DNA of 30,972 nt from a virus. Positions 1 through 7,723 of this stretch are shown here, in pieces (position 1 is the first letter of the stretch; every line of letters starts with the position of its first letter). The notes beneath the pieces were generated by a model that worked only from the letters and a program-made list of their open reading frames with translations, was not told the DNA's origin and did not search any database. The translations under genes and the position numbers were made by a program. Location of the stretch: positions 1 through 30,972 of IMG/VR virus record IMGVR_UViG_3300042465_005689. The stretch is one strand, 5' to 3'.

Positions 1-1
1 G

Positions 2-70
2 TCTGTAAACGGGTTGTGGTCTGCAAGGTTGGGTACACCATTCGGAAACTGTTGGTTGGGTGTAGGGTGA
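2..70 (+). CDS. 3' end of an upstream gene, cut by window edge
   Basis: A reading frame open from base 2 runs to a TGA at 68-70. It encodes about 22 residues ending in GNCWLGVG. The stop overlaps a GTG at 67 in the arrangement GTGA, the same junction used by the next two gene pairs (405 and 1062). That suggests a real gene end. Too little is visible to assign a function. Confidence 0.35.
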   Translation, partial: SVNGLWSARLGTPFGNCWLGVG

Positions 71-408
71 GTGTTATGGATACTGATTTCGTGTTGAAAC
101 TGGTTGTTGCTGCGGGTTTTGTGACGGTCGGGACTGTTGTTGCGATGTGTTGTCTGGTGTTGGCTATGGGGTTTGTTGTGGAACGGGTGGCGAATCTGGT
201 GTTGTTGCGGGCTATGGAATTGGCTGTGATTCCTGACCCGAACGCCCCGCATCGGGTGGCGGATTCCCCGGTGTGGGGCGAACCAGATCCGGTTGATGAC
301 ACGGTTGGGGAGTTTCGTTCTTATGATCCGACTGACTGGTCGATCCCTGAGGAGGGCCGCCCGCAAGTTGTTGGGGTCCGGCCGGGTGAAAGCCTGGTGC
401 CACGGTGA
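67..408 (+). CDS. Small single-pass membrane protein, unknown function
   Basis: Encodes 113 residues from GTG 67; ATG 76 is an alternative in-frame start. I chose 67 because it makes a GTGA overlap with the preceding frame. Residues about 12-38 are a continuous hydrophobic Val/Ala/Gly/Leu stretch with two adjacent Cys, which predicts one transmembrane helix. The C-terminal two thirds is soluble, Pro- and Asp-rich, and ends in PGESLVPR. The stop overlaps the next GTG as GTGA. The position ahead of the terminase suggests a late gene, but I recognise no family. Codons are strikingly GTT/GTG-rich. Confidence 0.6.
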   Translation: MSVMDTDFVLKLVVAAGFVTVGTVVAMCCLVLAMGFVVERVANLVLLRAMELAVIPDPNAPHRVADSPVWGEPDPVDDTVGEFRSYDPTDWSIPEEGRPQVVGVRPGESLVPR

Positions 409-671
409 GTATGCCTGCGGGTATTCCGGGTTTGCCTGAACCGGAGTTGGAGTTGCATGCGGAGTTCGACGCGTTTTTTAAGTCGTTCTCTTCGGGTAAC
501 CGTGACGGGAATCTGATTCTCAATTTTGGTGTCCCACCGGATCAGAAACATTTGGCGTTCCCTGTAACGGATCTGGAGGGTCAGCTTGTTGTGGTGCGGG
601 TTATGGCACGCAATTTTGGTGATTTGGATTTGACGTTTTTGGGTGGCGACCGGGTTTCTGATGGTGGCTAA
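405..671 (+). CDS. Hypothetical protein, 88 aa
   Basis: GTG start at 405 overlaps the upstream TGA (GTGA). The N terminus, MSMPAGIPGLPEPELELHAE, is Pro/Glu-rich and is followed by a mixed alpha/beta region ending in GGDRVSDGG. No signal peptide or membrane segment is seen. The 3' end overlaps the next gene by 11 bases in a different frame, consistent with translational coupling in the terminase-proximal cluster. I do not recognise the family. Confidence 0.6.
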   Translation: MSMPAGIPGLPEPELELHAEFDAFFKSFSSGNRDGNLILNFGVPPDQKHLAFPVTDLEGQLVVVRVMARNFGDLDLTFLGGDRVSDGG

Positions 672-1065
672 GAAGGGTGCGAAGAAACCTGTCGAACCCG
701 TTGAGCCGGTGGCGCTCGAGCCTGATCCGGTGCTGGTGGTGCCTGGGGTGTCACTCCACGATGGGGTTCAAAGTGATGTCCTTGGCAGGTTGACCGCACG
801 GATTCTGTTGGAAGTTGAATGGCAGTTGAATCACGCGCCGCCGGCCGCACGCCGGGAGTTGTTGAAGTCTGTGATCCCCGCCTTGTTCCGGTCTAACACC
901 GAGCGTGACGCTGATCTCGAGTTGGAAGAACTACGCGCCCAGGTTGCTGCGAACAATGAGCAGACCCGCATGTTGTTGTATTCGATGCCCGCTCAGGTTG
1001 TTGAAGTGAAGGGTGTGCCGTTGTCGCCGGGTGGGTTCCCTGTGATTGACGGGCCGGACCGGTGA
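661..1065 (+). CDS. Hypothetical protein, candidate small terminase subunit
   Basis: Encodes 134 residues from ATG 661; an in-frame GTG at 643 exists but would overlap the upstream gene further. The N-terminal tail is Lys/Pro/Glu-rich (VAKKGAKKPVEPVEP). A central helical part around residues 45-85 contains LTARILLEVEWQLN, and a coiled-coil-like segment follows around 85-105. It lies immediately upstream of the large terminase and joins it by a GTGA overlap at 1062-1065. In tailed phages this slot commonly encodes the small terminase that recognises DNA for packaging. Size, position and helical content fit, but I do not see a clear HTH, so the call is positional inference. Confidence 0.45.
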   Translation: MVAKKGAKKPVEPVEPVALEPDPVLVVPGVSLHDGVQSDVLGRLTARILLEVEWQLNHAPPAARRELLKSVIPALFRSNTERDADLELEELRAQVAANNEQTRMLLYSMPAQVVEVKGVPLSPGGFPVIDGPDR

Positions 1066-2690
1066 GTGTCCTCGGGCCGATCCTGTCCCAGTTGAAGATC
1101 CAGACTAAGGATTTGGGTTTGGTTGATTTGGAACCGAACTGGGCGCAAGAACGGTTCCTGCTGCTGGCGGAAGAGCAGATGGCTTCTACGGGCCGTGTGC
1201 GGATCATTGTGTTGAAAGCCCGCCAGTTAGGGATATCAACTATCTCCGAAGCCCTGTTATTCCATATGTCGTTTATCCATGAGGGTTACCGGGGGCTGGT
1301 CATCGCCCATGAGATCCCCGCGTCGCAGAACCTGCTGGCTATGACCCGCCGCTACTGGGATACCTACCCGTTGAAACGCCTGTACACACCGAAGTCGCTT
1401 TCGAAGAATGATATTGGGTGGGTTGAAACAGGGTCGAACATCAAGGTTGCTACCGCTGGGAATAAGGGTGTGGGGCGTTCGTCAACAATCCACTTCTTGC
1501 ATGCGAGCGAACTGGGGTTCTGGCCGGAACCTGAGATCGCTATGTTGGCGTTACGTCAGGCCATTCCGAACGTCCCCGGTTCTGTGATCATCCTCGAGTC
1601 GACCGCTAACGGGGTTGGTAACTATTTCCACCGGGAATGGAAAGCGGCCGTGGATGGCGAATCGGAGTTCAAAGCACTCTTTTTGCCATGGTGGGAACAT
1701 CACGAGTACCGGGCATCACATATCGGTTTGCCGTTCAAGACGATGGGCCGTCTCGACTCGGAAGAGAAGGTGTTGCGCCGGATGGGCCTGTCGGATGATC
1801 AGCTTGTCTGGCGGCGTTGGGCGGTCAGGAACCTCGCCGGGTCGGATGTCCGCAGGTTTGACCAGGAGTACCCGTCTACACCGGAGCATGCTTTCCTCGC
1901 GTCGGGGTCGAATATCTTTCCTGCTGCTGCGTTGAAAGAGACGTACATGCCGGAGGGTGGCTACCGGGGGTTCCTCATGCGCGAAGGCGACCGTGTCGAT
2001 TTCCAGCCTCACGAGGATGGGAACTTGACGGTGTTTAAGGCACCGTCTTCGGATTCTGATTTCGGCCGGTACATCGTCGCCGGCGATCCGACGCACACAA
2101 CCCGCGGGGATTATGCGGTTGCGCAGGTGTTGAACCGGCGGAACATGGAACAGGTTGCCGTGTGGCGCGGCCGGATTGATCCTGCGTCGTTTGGTGAGGA
2201 ATTGTACAAACTTGGGGTGTATTACAACGAGGCTTTGGTCACTTCGGAGATCGAAGGCCCCGGTTACGCAACTATCGGAAAACTGTTGGGTATGAACTAC
2301 CCGAACTTGTACCGGCGGGCTAGACCCGATTCGACTCCCGGTAAAGTCACGGGGGATCTGCATGGCTGGTCGACGACGGTACGGTCGAAACATCTGGCTA
2401 TCGGCTGGTTGTTGAAAGCCGTGGTCGATAACAGCCTCGTGTTGCACCATTCGAAAACGTACGACGAGATGGGCAACTATGTTTCCTCGGAGAACGGTGG
2501 GTATGAGAACGCTGCTGAGGAAGCGCATGATGACACGGTGATGGCTATGGCTATCGCCGTGACATGCCACATTTTGGACGGGCCGCTGATGGCGTACGGG
2601 CAGAACATGAGCGCAAAGAAACGGTTCTTCGATCCGCATGAACCCCCCGAACCCGACTTTGGGTACGGGAACAGCGACGGCGACTTCTAA
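1062..2690 (+). CDS. terL: Terminase large subunit (packaging ATPase/nuclease)
   Basis: This 542-residue protein is the DNA-packaging motor that docks on the portal, pumps DNA into the prohead and cuts it. The N-terminal ATPase carries a Walker A-like KARQLGIST (residues 52-60), typical of terminases that lack the classical GKT loop. The Walker B-like IHFLHASE ends at Glu150. The C-terminal RNase H-like nuclease shows YIVAGDPTH with Asp342, a middle acidic TSEIEGPGY, and a late HDDTVMA with Asp490/Asp491. Length is normal for a complete large terminase. Start is GTG 1062, in GTGA overlap with the upstream gene. Confidence 0.95.
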   Translation: MSVLGPILSQLKIQTKDLGLVDLEPNWAQERFLLLAEEQMASTGRVRIIVLKARQLGISTISEALLFHMSFIHEGYRGLVIAHEIPASQNLLAMTRRYWDTYPLKRLYTPKSLSKNDIGWVETGSNIKVATAGNKGVGRSSTIHFLHASELGFWPEPEIAMLALRQAIPNVPGSVIILESTANGVGNYFHREWKAAVDGESEFKALFLPWWEHHEYRASHIGLPFKTMGRLDSEEKVLRRMGLSDDQLVWRRWAVRNLAGSDVRRFDQEYPSTPEHAFLASGSNIFPAAALKETYMPEGGYRGFLMREGDRVDFQPHEDGNLTVFKAPSSDSDFGRYIVAGDPTHTTRGDYAVAQVLNRRNMEQVAVWRGRIDPASFGEELYKLGVYYNEALVTSEIEGPGYATIGKLLGMNYPNLYRRARPDSTPGKVTGDLHGWSTTVRSKHLAIGWLLKAVVDNSLVLHHSKTYDEMGNYVSSENGGYENAAEEAHDDTVMAMAIAVTCHILDGPLMAYGQNMSAKKRFFDPHEPPEPDFGYGNSDGDF

Positions 2691-2698
2691 GGAGAAAT

Positions 2699-3037
2699 AT
2701 GGCTTTATACACTTACAGGTGCAAAAATTGTGGGATTAGGGAAACGGTTGTCGAACTGATCGCCGTTTACGGTGACGGGGCGGACCGGCCGTCGTGTTCG
2801 TGTGGGGACCAGGCGGGTATGGTTCGCGACTATCGGACTGACAAACCGCAGCCCGCACCGATGTGGCCCGAGCATTTCAACCCGTCGTCGGGGACTGTCG
2901 TGCGGACACGCCAGCAGTTGCAGTCCGATATGTCCCGCAATGATGACAAACTGTTCGAACGGACAGGTATCGAGCAGCGGTCCGTAGTTGTCGACTATTC
3001 GGATGCGAAACAGGCGCAGCAAACATCTTCAGAGTAA
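2699..3037 (+). CDS. Small zinc-ribbon protein (FmdB-like N terminus)
   Basis: Encodes 112 residues with a strong Shine-Dalgarno (AAGGAGA) just before ATG 2699. The N terminus, MALYTYRCKNCGIRE, followed by CSC near residue 33, gives a CxxC...CxC pattern. This matches the FmdB-type zinc ribbon, whose proteins usually begin with a Met-Pro/Ala-x-Tyr-x-Tyr-x-Cys motif. The rest is polar and ends Gln/Ser-rich. It lies between terminase and portal, so a packaging or head-assembly accessory role is possible. That role is inference; the metal-binding call rests on the cysteines. Confidence 0.7.
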   Translation: MALYTYRCKNCGIRETVVELIAVYGDGADRPSCSCGDQAGMVRDYRTDKPQPAPMWPEHFNPSSGTVVRTRQQLQSDMSRNDDKLFERTGIEQRSVVVDYSDAKQAQQTSSE

Positions 3038-3042
3038 CCCTC

Positions 3043-3069
3043 TACTAACAGTGCCGCTACGGGTAGACT
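3043..3069 (+). promoter_or_regulatory. Putative promoter/leaderless start signal before portal
   Basis: The gap before the portal contains TACTAACAGTGCCGCTAC and a -10-like TAGACT (3064-3069), 7 nt before the GTG at 3077. No good Shine-Dalgarno precedes that GTG. The spacing places a likely transcription start at or next to the start codon, as in leaderless actinobacterial mRNAs. The upstream TACT...CCG.TAC block resembles the one before the gene at 14649. Confidence 0.35.
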
Positions 3070-3076
3070 CCGGCAG

Positions 3077-5197
3077 GTGGATAAGCCGTCACCATATTCC
3101 CCGCCGTCGGACAGCCCACCTTCTAAAGGGCCGACCGAAGATTGGGAAAAAGCCGCCCATGTGAAAGACCTGTTTCGTAAAGCACGGCAAGCTAAACGGC
3201 CGCTGCTCGAACGGTGGGTCGCCGAGTACGAGATTTTGCATAACCGTGTCTGGCAGGCCGGCCGTCCGGCGTGGATGCCGTCACCGAAAGTCGCTGAGAT
3301 ATATCCGACGGTATCGGCGATTGTCGCATGGGAATCGGATACACCACCGACGTTTGATGTGACAGCGTTCGCCGAGCCGAACTCCCCCTATCACAAAGAG
3401 TTAACTGCTAAGGGGAATGATCTTCGGATTGCCCTGCAAGCAGCGTGGACTATCAACGATTACGGCACCGAGATTGTCAAAGTGTTATGGGATGGGAATG
3501 TGTTCGGCACGGGTATCACGAAAGCCGTGTGGGATCCCCAAGCGCATTCGGGTATGGGCGACGCGATCCTGAAACGTGTTGACCCGTTCTGGTTTTACCC
3601 TGACCCTGACGCGACCTCAATGAAAGACGCACGGTACGTTGTTGAGTCGTACGAACTTTCCGATGATGCGCTCGAGGAGCGGTTCCCCGGTGCGGGTAAG
3701 AAGGTTGGTGCGGGGACAACAGAAGATTTGGATCGTTCGCCGACTCAGACGGGTGATTCGCGTGGGGGGCCTGCTAAGGCGAACACTTCGCCGATTAGTC
3801 CTGGTACGTCTACCCAGTTTTCTCGGCCGGGTGAGACACGCTCGTACGGTGATAGCAACATGGATTCGAACCGGCACACAATTCTCGAATGCTGGTATTT
3901 GTGTTCGTGTGGGGAATCGGCTCACGATGAGGCTTTGAAAGCAGGTGACCTTCTCCGCTCGCAAGCTGAGAAAGGTGGGCTGGATATTGAAGCGTTGAAA
4001 GTTTTGAAGAAAGAGTTTTCGAAGGATGTCCGGTTGGATGATGAGCCTGTTGAGGGGGCTGATCCTGCGGGCGACCCGATGGCAGCGATGGCCGATCCTA
4101 TGGGCGGTCCTGTGCCTCCTGCTGGCCCTGTGCAACCCGGACCGGTAGCTGCCACCCCGACCGACCCGGCGGCTAATCCGATGGCTGACGCGTTCGCAGC
4201 GGACATGGAACAATCCGAGCAGGGGCAGATGCCCGGTGAGCCATCCCCCGCTGACCCTTCCGAACATTTCACACCGACCCCCCACTGGCATGTCACAGTC
4301 GTATCCGGTGATGTTGTGCTGATGGACGCACCTGTCGACAAAATCTGGGCGCATGGATGCCACCCGTACGACCGGTTTGTTCCCGTCGAGGAAGGCGAGT
4401 TCTGGGGTCAGTCAATGGTCGAGCTTCTCGCCCCAGCCCAAAAAAGTATCAACTGGCTGCTCGCCGCGATCGAACAAAACATTTGGCTCGCAGGCAACCC
4501 CGTGTTCGTTGAAGATAACCGTTCGGGTTTGCAACGCACAAAGATCACAAACAAACCCGGTCAGAGGATCACCACAAACTCCGGTTCTCGAGCCGAGTGG
4601 ATGAACCCACCGCAGATCCACCCCCAACTGGCGATGCAACTCATCCAGTTTTATGTCGGCGAAATCGAACGCATATCCGGTCTGTCAGCGATCGTGCGGG
4701 GTGCTACCCCAACGGGGCGTAACTCCCAGGGTGTGTTGGACTCGGTGCAAGAAGCGGCGTTTATTCGGATCAGGATGGCGTTACGCGGTTTGGAAACAAT
4801 GTTGCAATCAGCGGGCCAGAAGTGCGGTGGGCTGATCACCGAGTTTTATGACACCCCAAGGATTGTTGCGATGGTCGGACCTGCCGGTGAGGAAACCGTC
4901 GCGAGTTTAACGGGCAAACATTTTTACACACCGGATCCGGGTGCGGACGATCCGACACCAATGCGGTTCAGGTTGAACATCCAGGCCGGTTCAACCCTGT
5001 CGACATCGAGGTCCGCTCGGATCGCTGAGGCGGACACCTTGTTCGCTATGGGCGCTATCGACGGTGAAGCCGTCCTAGCGGCACACGACTTTCCGGGGTG
5101 GCCGACCGTGACAGCAAGACTGAGAGAAGTGCAAGCGGCGCAAGGCACCCTCGGGCAACCACCATCAGCTAGAACAGCCGCAGGGAGAACACAATGA
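3077..5197 (+). CDS. Portal protein
   Basis: This 706-residue protein is the likely portal, the dodecameric ring at the capsid vertex through which DNA enters and leaves. Support comes from its place after terL, its length, and portal-like segments. These are an N-terminal helical region around VAEYEILHNRVWQ, the GTGITKAVWDP and VDPFWFYPDPDAT region near residues 145-180, and a later helical region containing YVGEIERISGLSAIVRG. The segment from about 325 to 400 is an unusual low-complexity insertion rich in Pro, Ala, Gly, Met and Asp (ADPMAAMADPMGGPVPP). Start is GTG 3077 with no clear Shine-Dalgarno. The end overlaps the next gene by 4 bases. Confidence 0.85.
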   Translation: MDKPSPYSPPSDSPPSKGPTEDWEKAAHVKDLFRKARQAKRPLLERWVAEYEILHNRVWQAGRPAWMPSPKVAEIYPTVSAIVAWESDTPPTFDVTAFAEPNSPYHKELTAKGNDLRIALQAAWTINDYGTEIVKVLWDGNVFGTGITKAVWDPQAHSGMGDAILKRVDPFWFYPDPDATSMKDARYVVESYELSDDALEERFPGAGKKVGAGTTEDLDRSPTQTGDSRGGPAKANTSPISPGTSTQFSRPGETRSYGDSNMDSNRHTILECWYLCSCGESAHDEALKAGDLLRSQAEKGGLDIEALKVLKKEFSKDVRLDDEPVEGADPAGDPMAAMADPMGGPVPPAGPVQPGPVAATPTDPAANPMADAFAADMEQSEQGQMPGEPSPADPSEHFTPTPHWHVTVVSGDVVLMDAPVDKIWAHGCHPYDRFVPVEEGEFWGQSMVELLAPAQKSINWLLAAIEQNIWLAGNPVFVEDNRSGLQRTKITNKPGQRITTNSGSRAEWMNPPQIHPQLAMQLIQFYVGEIERISGLSAIVRGATPTGRNSQGVLDSVQEAAFIRIRMALRGLETMLQSAGQKCGGLITEFYDTPRIVAMVGPAGEETVASLTGKHFYTPDPGADDPTPMRFRLNIQAGSTLSTSRSARIAEADTLFAMGAIDGEAVLAAHDFPGWPTVTARLREVQAAQGTLGQPPSARTAAGRTQ

Positions 5198-5454
5198 AAT
5201 CTCGAGCTTTAACGGTTGGCACAACCGCCGCCCAGATCGCTACCGGTGGGAACGTAACAATCCCAGAGTCGGTGCTGGTACAAAACCCTGTTGGGGCTAC
5301 CGCGACCGTGTACCTGGGCGGGTCGGACGTAACAACAGCGAACGGTGTCGCTGTGATCGCAGGTGCTTCTATCTCGGTTGATATGGTCGCAGATAGTTTG
5401 TGGGCTGTTGTCGGGACCGGCACCCAGGAGATCCGTACTTTAGAACGGACCTGA
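5194..5454 (+). CDS. Small beta-rich virion-type protein, unknown
   Basis: Encodes 86 residues from ATG 5194, overlapping the portal stop as ATGA, with GGGAGA upstream as Shine-Dalgarno. The sequence alternates Val/Thr/Ala with Gly-rich turns (TVGTTAAQIATGGNVTIPES, then VYLGGSDVTTANGV), typical of a small beta-sandwich. It has no signal peptide or membrane segment. Small beta proteins in this slot are often head decoration or fibre-base components, but no specific family is recognised. It is followed after one base by the LamG-like fibre protein, so the two may assemble together. Confidence 0.6.
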   Translation: MKSRALTVGTTAAQIATGGNVTIPESVLVQNPVGATATVYLGGSDVTTANGVAVIAGASISVDMVADSLWAVVGTGTQEIRTLERT

Positions 5455-5455
5455 C

Positions 5456-6730
5456 ATGCCGCGTATCTTGTACACAAACCCCGTAGATGGGGGCGGTGGC
5501 GGGGGTTCTGGTGGTGTTGGTACAGGCAGCACCGGGCTAAACCCGACGCAAACATATAACGGGCCGGACGGGCTAGTCGGCCAAGGGTTAAACAACGGCA
5601 CCTACGCGTCCGTTCCTGACAGTGCCGTGCTGGACGTTGTTGGTGATCTTGAGATCACAGCCCGGTTGCAGCCGACAAACTGGTTCGGGGCGTACAACCA
5701 GGGGGTCGTTGGGAAACGAAACTTCGTACCAAACTACGCGTACTGGTTAGCGTTGTATGGGGGGAATCAGTCGTTGCAATGGTCCCCCGATGGCACAACT
5801 GTTCTCACCGCATCATGTTTGACTGATGTCCCGTTTACGACCGAATGCGGTTGGATACGGGTCACTCTTGACGTTGACAACGGGTTAGGCGGATGGACTG
5901 CCACGTTTTACACGGCACCTGATTCTGCGACCGAACCGACATTGGCATCGTGGACTCAAACGGGGTCGCCGGTCACAGGGGTAGGTGTCACCTCAATTGT
6001 CGCTTCAACATCAATCGTCGAGTTCGGGTCGAACCTTCTCGGCGGGAACCAGATCAGAGGGGTTCTGAAACGGGCGATTATCCGCGATTGGAGTACCGGG
6101 AGCGGGATTGTTGTTTGTGACGCAGATTTTGATGCCGCACAGGAAGACTGTTTGGCGTTCGTAGAGTCAGCGAACTCTGCGCCGGTTACGTTCACGGGTA
6201 ACAGGTACACGTTGGGTGTTCCAAACATCCAGTTTGGATCGGTTGCCACCCAGTCAATGTCGGGCAATCAGACGCATTACATGCCGTTCGAGGTGTCCGC
6301 CCCGATCAGTGTCGACCTGTTTGCTGTTGAAGCGACAACAGCGCCGGGTGTTGCCGGGACTTTGCGTGTCGGCGTGTTTGCTGCTGACAGCAATTTGCAA
6401 CCGACCGGTACTTGTGTCGCTCAGGGGGCTATCCCGTACACGACCGCTACCGGTGTGTACACGAAACAGATTCTCCCTGTGATACTCCCGGCGGGTATGT
6501 ACCTCATGGCTTTCAATTCGACATCCTCGGTCACCTGGAGGCGTTTCAATGGGGGTATCACACCGATACCGTTGGCTATTGGTGCCAGCCCGTTCGCTTC
6601 ACGCATCTACGCCACAGGGGTAACCATGTCAGGCGATTACACGACCGGTCCGCTCTGGCCGCTTGTACCGGGCGTGTACACGGCAACCCCGATGATCCAC
6701 TGTGCGCTTCTACGCTGGAAGGCTGTCTGA
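5456..6730 (+). CDS. LamG-like fibre/adhesin structural protein
   Basis: Encodes 424 residues. After a Gly-rich linker (VDGGGGGGSGGVGTGSTG), residues about 35-225 resemble a concanavalin/LamG jelly roll. Visible cues are ASVPDSAVLDVVGDLEITAR, GVVGKRNFVPNYAYWLAL and WIRVTLDVDNG. A second beta-rich domain (about 260-424) includes HYMPFEVSAPISVDLFAVEA and ends CALLRWKAV. LamG folds often bind glycans, so this may be a head fibre or receptor-binding protein. Its position between portal and scaffold, rather than after the tail genes, is unusual. The stop overlaps the next start (TGATG). Confidence 0.65.
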   Translation: MPRILYTNPVDGGGGGGSGGVGTGSTGLNPTQTYNGPDGLVGQGLNNGTYASVPDSAVLDVVGDLEITARLQPTNWFGAYNQGVVGKRNFVPNYAYWLALYGGNQSLQWSPDGTTVLTASCLTDVPFTTECGWIRVTLDVDNGLGGWTATFYTAPDSATEPTLASWTQTGSPVTGVGVTSIVASTSIVEFGSNLLGGNQIRGVLKRAIIRDWSTGSGIVVCDADFDAAQEDCLAFVESANSAPVTFTGNRYTLGVPNIQFGSVATQSMSGNQTHYMPFEVSAPISVDLFAVEATTAPGVAGTLRVGVFAADSNLQPTGTCVAQGAIPYTTATGVYTKQILPVILPAGMYLMAFNSTSSVTWRRFNGGITPIPLAIGASPFASRIYATGVTMSGDYTTGPLWPLVPGVYTATPMIHCALLRWKAV

Positions 6731-7020
6731 TGGGACTCATCACACATATCGGTGTTAACGGCGAGATCATCGTTATCGAAACACCCGACATTCCCGTAGA
6801 CCCCCCGGTTGACGTTGTTGTGACCGAACCGGACCCAGCACTGCCCGATAACACAATCGGACTCGAGTCGACGTTTGTGGATAACGGTGACGGGACCGGG
6901 TCGATCACCTGGACAAGGGACGGGCAAGTCGTGTCCGTTGAGGGTGTGGAGGGTTTGCCGGTCACCGCTGAACCCCCGCCGGAACCTTCCGGTGGCTGGT
7001 TCTCCAACCTGTTCAACTGA
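6730..7020 (+). CDS. Pro/Asp-rich small structural protein, unknown
   Basis: Encodes 96 residues from ATG 6730, which overlaps the fibre gene stop (TGATG). The frame is open further upstream, but that part lies in the fibre gene and is an unlikely N terminus. The middle is acidic and Pro-rich (IPVDPPVDVVVTEPDPALPD) and is followed by a short beta-like DGTGSITWTRDGQVV. The C terminus, PSGGWFSNLFN, is a short aromatic/amphipathic tail that could anchor the protein to a partner. It probably works with the LamG protein. No family is recognised. Confidence 0.6.
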   Translation: MGLITHIGVNGEIIVIETPDIPVDPPVDVVVTEPDPALPDNTIGLESTFVDNGDGTGSITWTRDGQVVSVEGVEGLPVTAEPPPEPSGGWFSNLFN

Positions 7021-7023
7021 ACG

Positions 7024-7056
7024 GTCCTACCGTTACTATCCCCGAACCGCTATGCT
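7024..7056 (+). promoter_or_regulatory. Putative late-promoter motif
   Basis: The gap before the 45-residue gene contains TACCGTTACT (7028-7037), which is identical to 14626-14635 upstream of the gene at 14649. A -10-like TATGCT follows at 7051-7056. The preceding GTCC and GTCTG are also similar at the two sites. This suggests a shared phage transcription signal; the exact -35/-10 assignment is uncertain. Confidence 0.35.
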
Positions 7057-7091
7057 TTCCTTCAAGTAACCCTACTCACTCGGAGGAAACC

Positions 7092-7229
7092 ATGACTGAG
7101 GGACACAAAGCCAAAACAGGTTCAGCACCAATCCGCAAGGTTGGACACACCACCGGCGCACGCTACGGGCAGAACGCCTCAGCGAAGCCTAAGGGCAACA
7201 CCGGTGGCTCTGAGCAGTCTTACAAGTAG
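7092..7229 (+). CDS. 45-aa basic small protein
   Basis: ATG 7092 is preceded by a strong Shine-Dalgarno (GGAGGAAACC). The 45-residue product begins MTEGHKAKTGSAPIRKVGHT and ends TGGSEQSYK. It is rich in Lys, Gly, Ser and Thr, has no hydrophobic core, and is probably disordered. The gene is isolated: a motif-containing gap lies upstream and a strong inverted repeat lies 17 bases downstream, so it may form its own transcription unit. Its place just before the scaffold/capsid genes suggests a minor head role, perhaps DNA or scaffold binding. That is inference. Confidence 0.65.
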   Translation: MTEGHKAKTGSAPIRKVGHTTGARYGQNASAKPKGNTGGSEQSYK

Positions 7230-7246
7230 TCAAAACCCTCTGGTTA

Positions 7247-7285
7247 GTTAACCGGCCCGGAGGCCCCATCAACGGGCCGGTTAAC
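7247..7285 (+). terminator. Strong inverted repeat, likely terminator or RNA hairpin
   Basis: A perfect 13-bp inverted repeat, GTTAACCGGCCCG at 7247-7259 and its complement at 7273-7285, has a 13-nt loop. It lies between the stop at 7229 and the ATG at 7313. The downstream sequence AAACTTTGTTG has only a weak U-tract, so an mRNA-stabilising or processing hairpin is also possible. Confidence 0.65.
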
Positions 7286-7312
7286 AAACTTTGTTGATCC
7301 GAAAGGGATGTC

Positions 7313-7711
7313 ATGGCATCAGGAACCCGTCAAACAAACACGATGGAAGAGAAACTACGAAAGCTTCTCCCCCAGATTGCCGACATGAAACTCGCTGAAG
7401 ACGCAGACCAAGAGTTTATCGGCGGACTCGAAACACGCCTCATTGGGAAGCTACGCGAACCGATCGATCGTATGGCAGCTATGCAACAAACAGCGGCCGA
7501 CCCTATGGCAGCGATGCAACCATCACCCGAGATGGCCGGCGTGCAAGGCGACACAGGTGCCGGTGGGATCCCCCCGCAGATCCTCGCAGCGATGATGCAA
7601 GCCCAACAGCAACAGCAAGGCCCACCTACTGGTATGCAACAGCGTGGCCTTTCACCTTCCCCGAATATGGCCCCCGGTGTCGACGAACTGCGCCGGGTGC
7701 TTCAACAGTAA
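7313..7711 (+). CDS. Helical PMAAM-containing head-assembly protein, unknown
   Basis: Encodes 132 residues with GAAAGGG before ATG 7313. The N-terminal half is charged and helical (METs and EEKLRKLLPQIADMKLAE). The middle contains DPMAAMQ, a motif shared at protein and DNA level with the portal insertion. The C-terminal half is Gln/Met/Pro-rich with a polyglutamine run near residue 99. It sits 12 bases before the scaffold gene. The shared low-complexity motif and location suggest a scaffold/portal-interacting assembly factor; no family is recognised. Confidence 0.6.
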   Translation: MASGTRQTNTMEEKLRKLLPQIADMKLAEDADQEFIGGLETRLIGKLREPIDRMAAMQQTAADPMAAMQPSPEMAGVQGDTGAGGIPPQILAAMMQAQQQQQGPPTGMQQRGLSPSPNMAPGVDELRRVLQQ

Positions 7712-7723
7712 AGGCAGTGAACA

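Noticed and set aside
1716-2639. Long minus-strand open frame (about 307 codons) opposite terL
   Set aside because: It lies entirely under the well-supported terminase gene, is Arg/His/Pro-rich, and shows no domain or start signal. It is a codon-bias shadow.
6412-6729. Upstream extension of the frame that encodes the 96-residue protein at 6730
   Set aside because: The extension lies inside the LamG-like gene in another phase. The TGATG junction and good N terminus favour ATG 6730.
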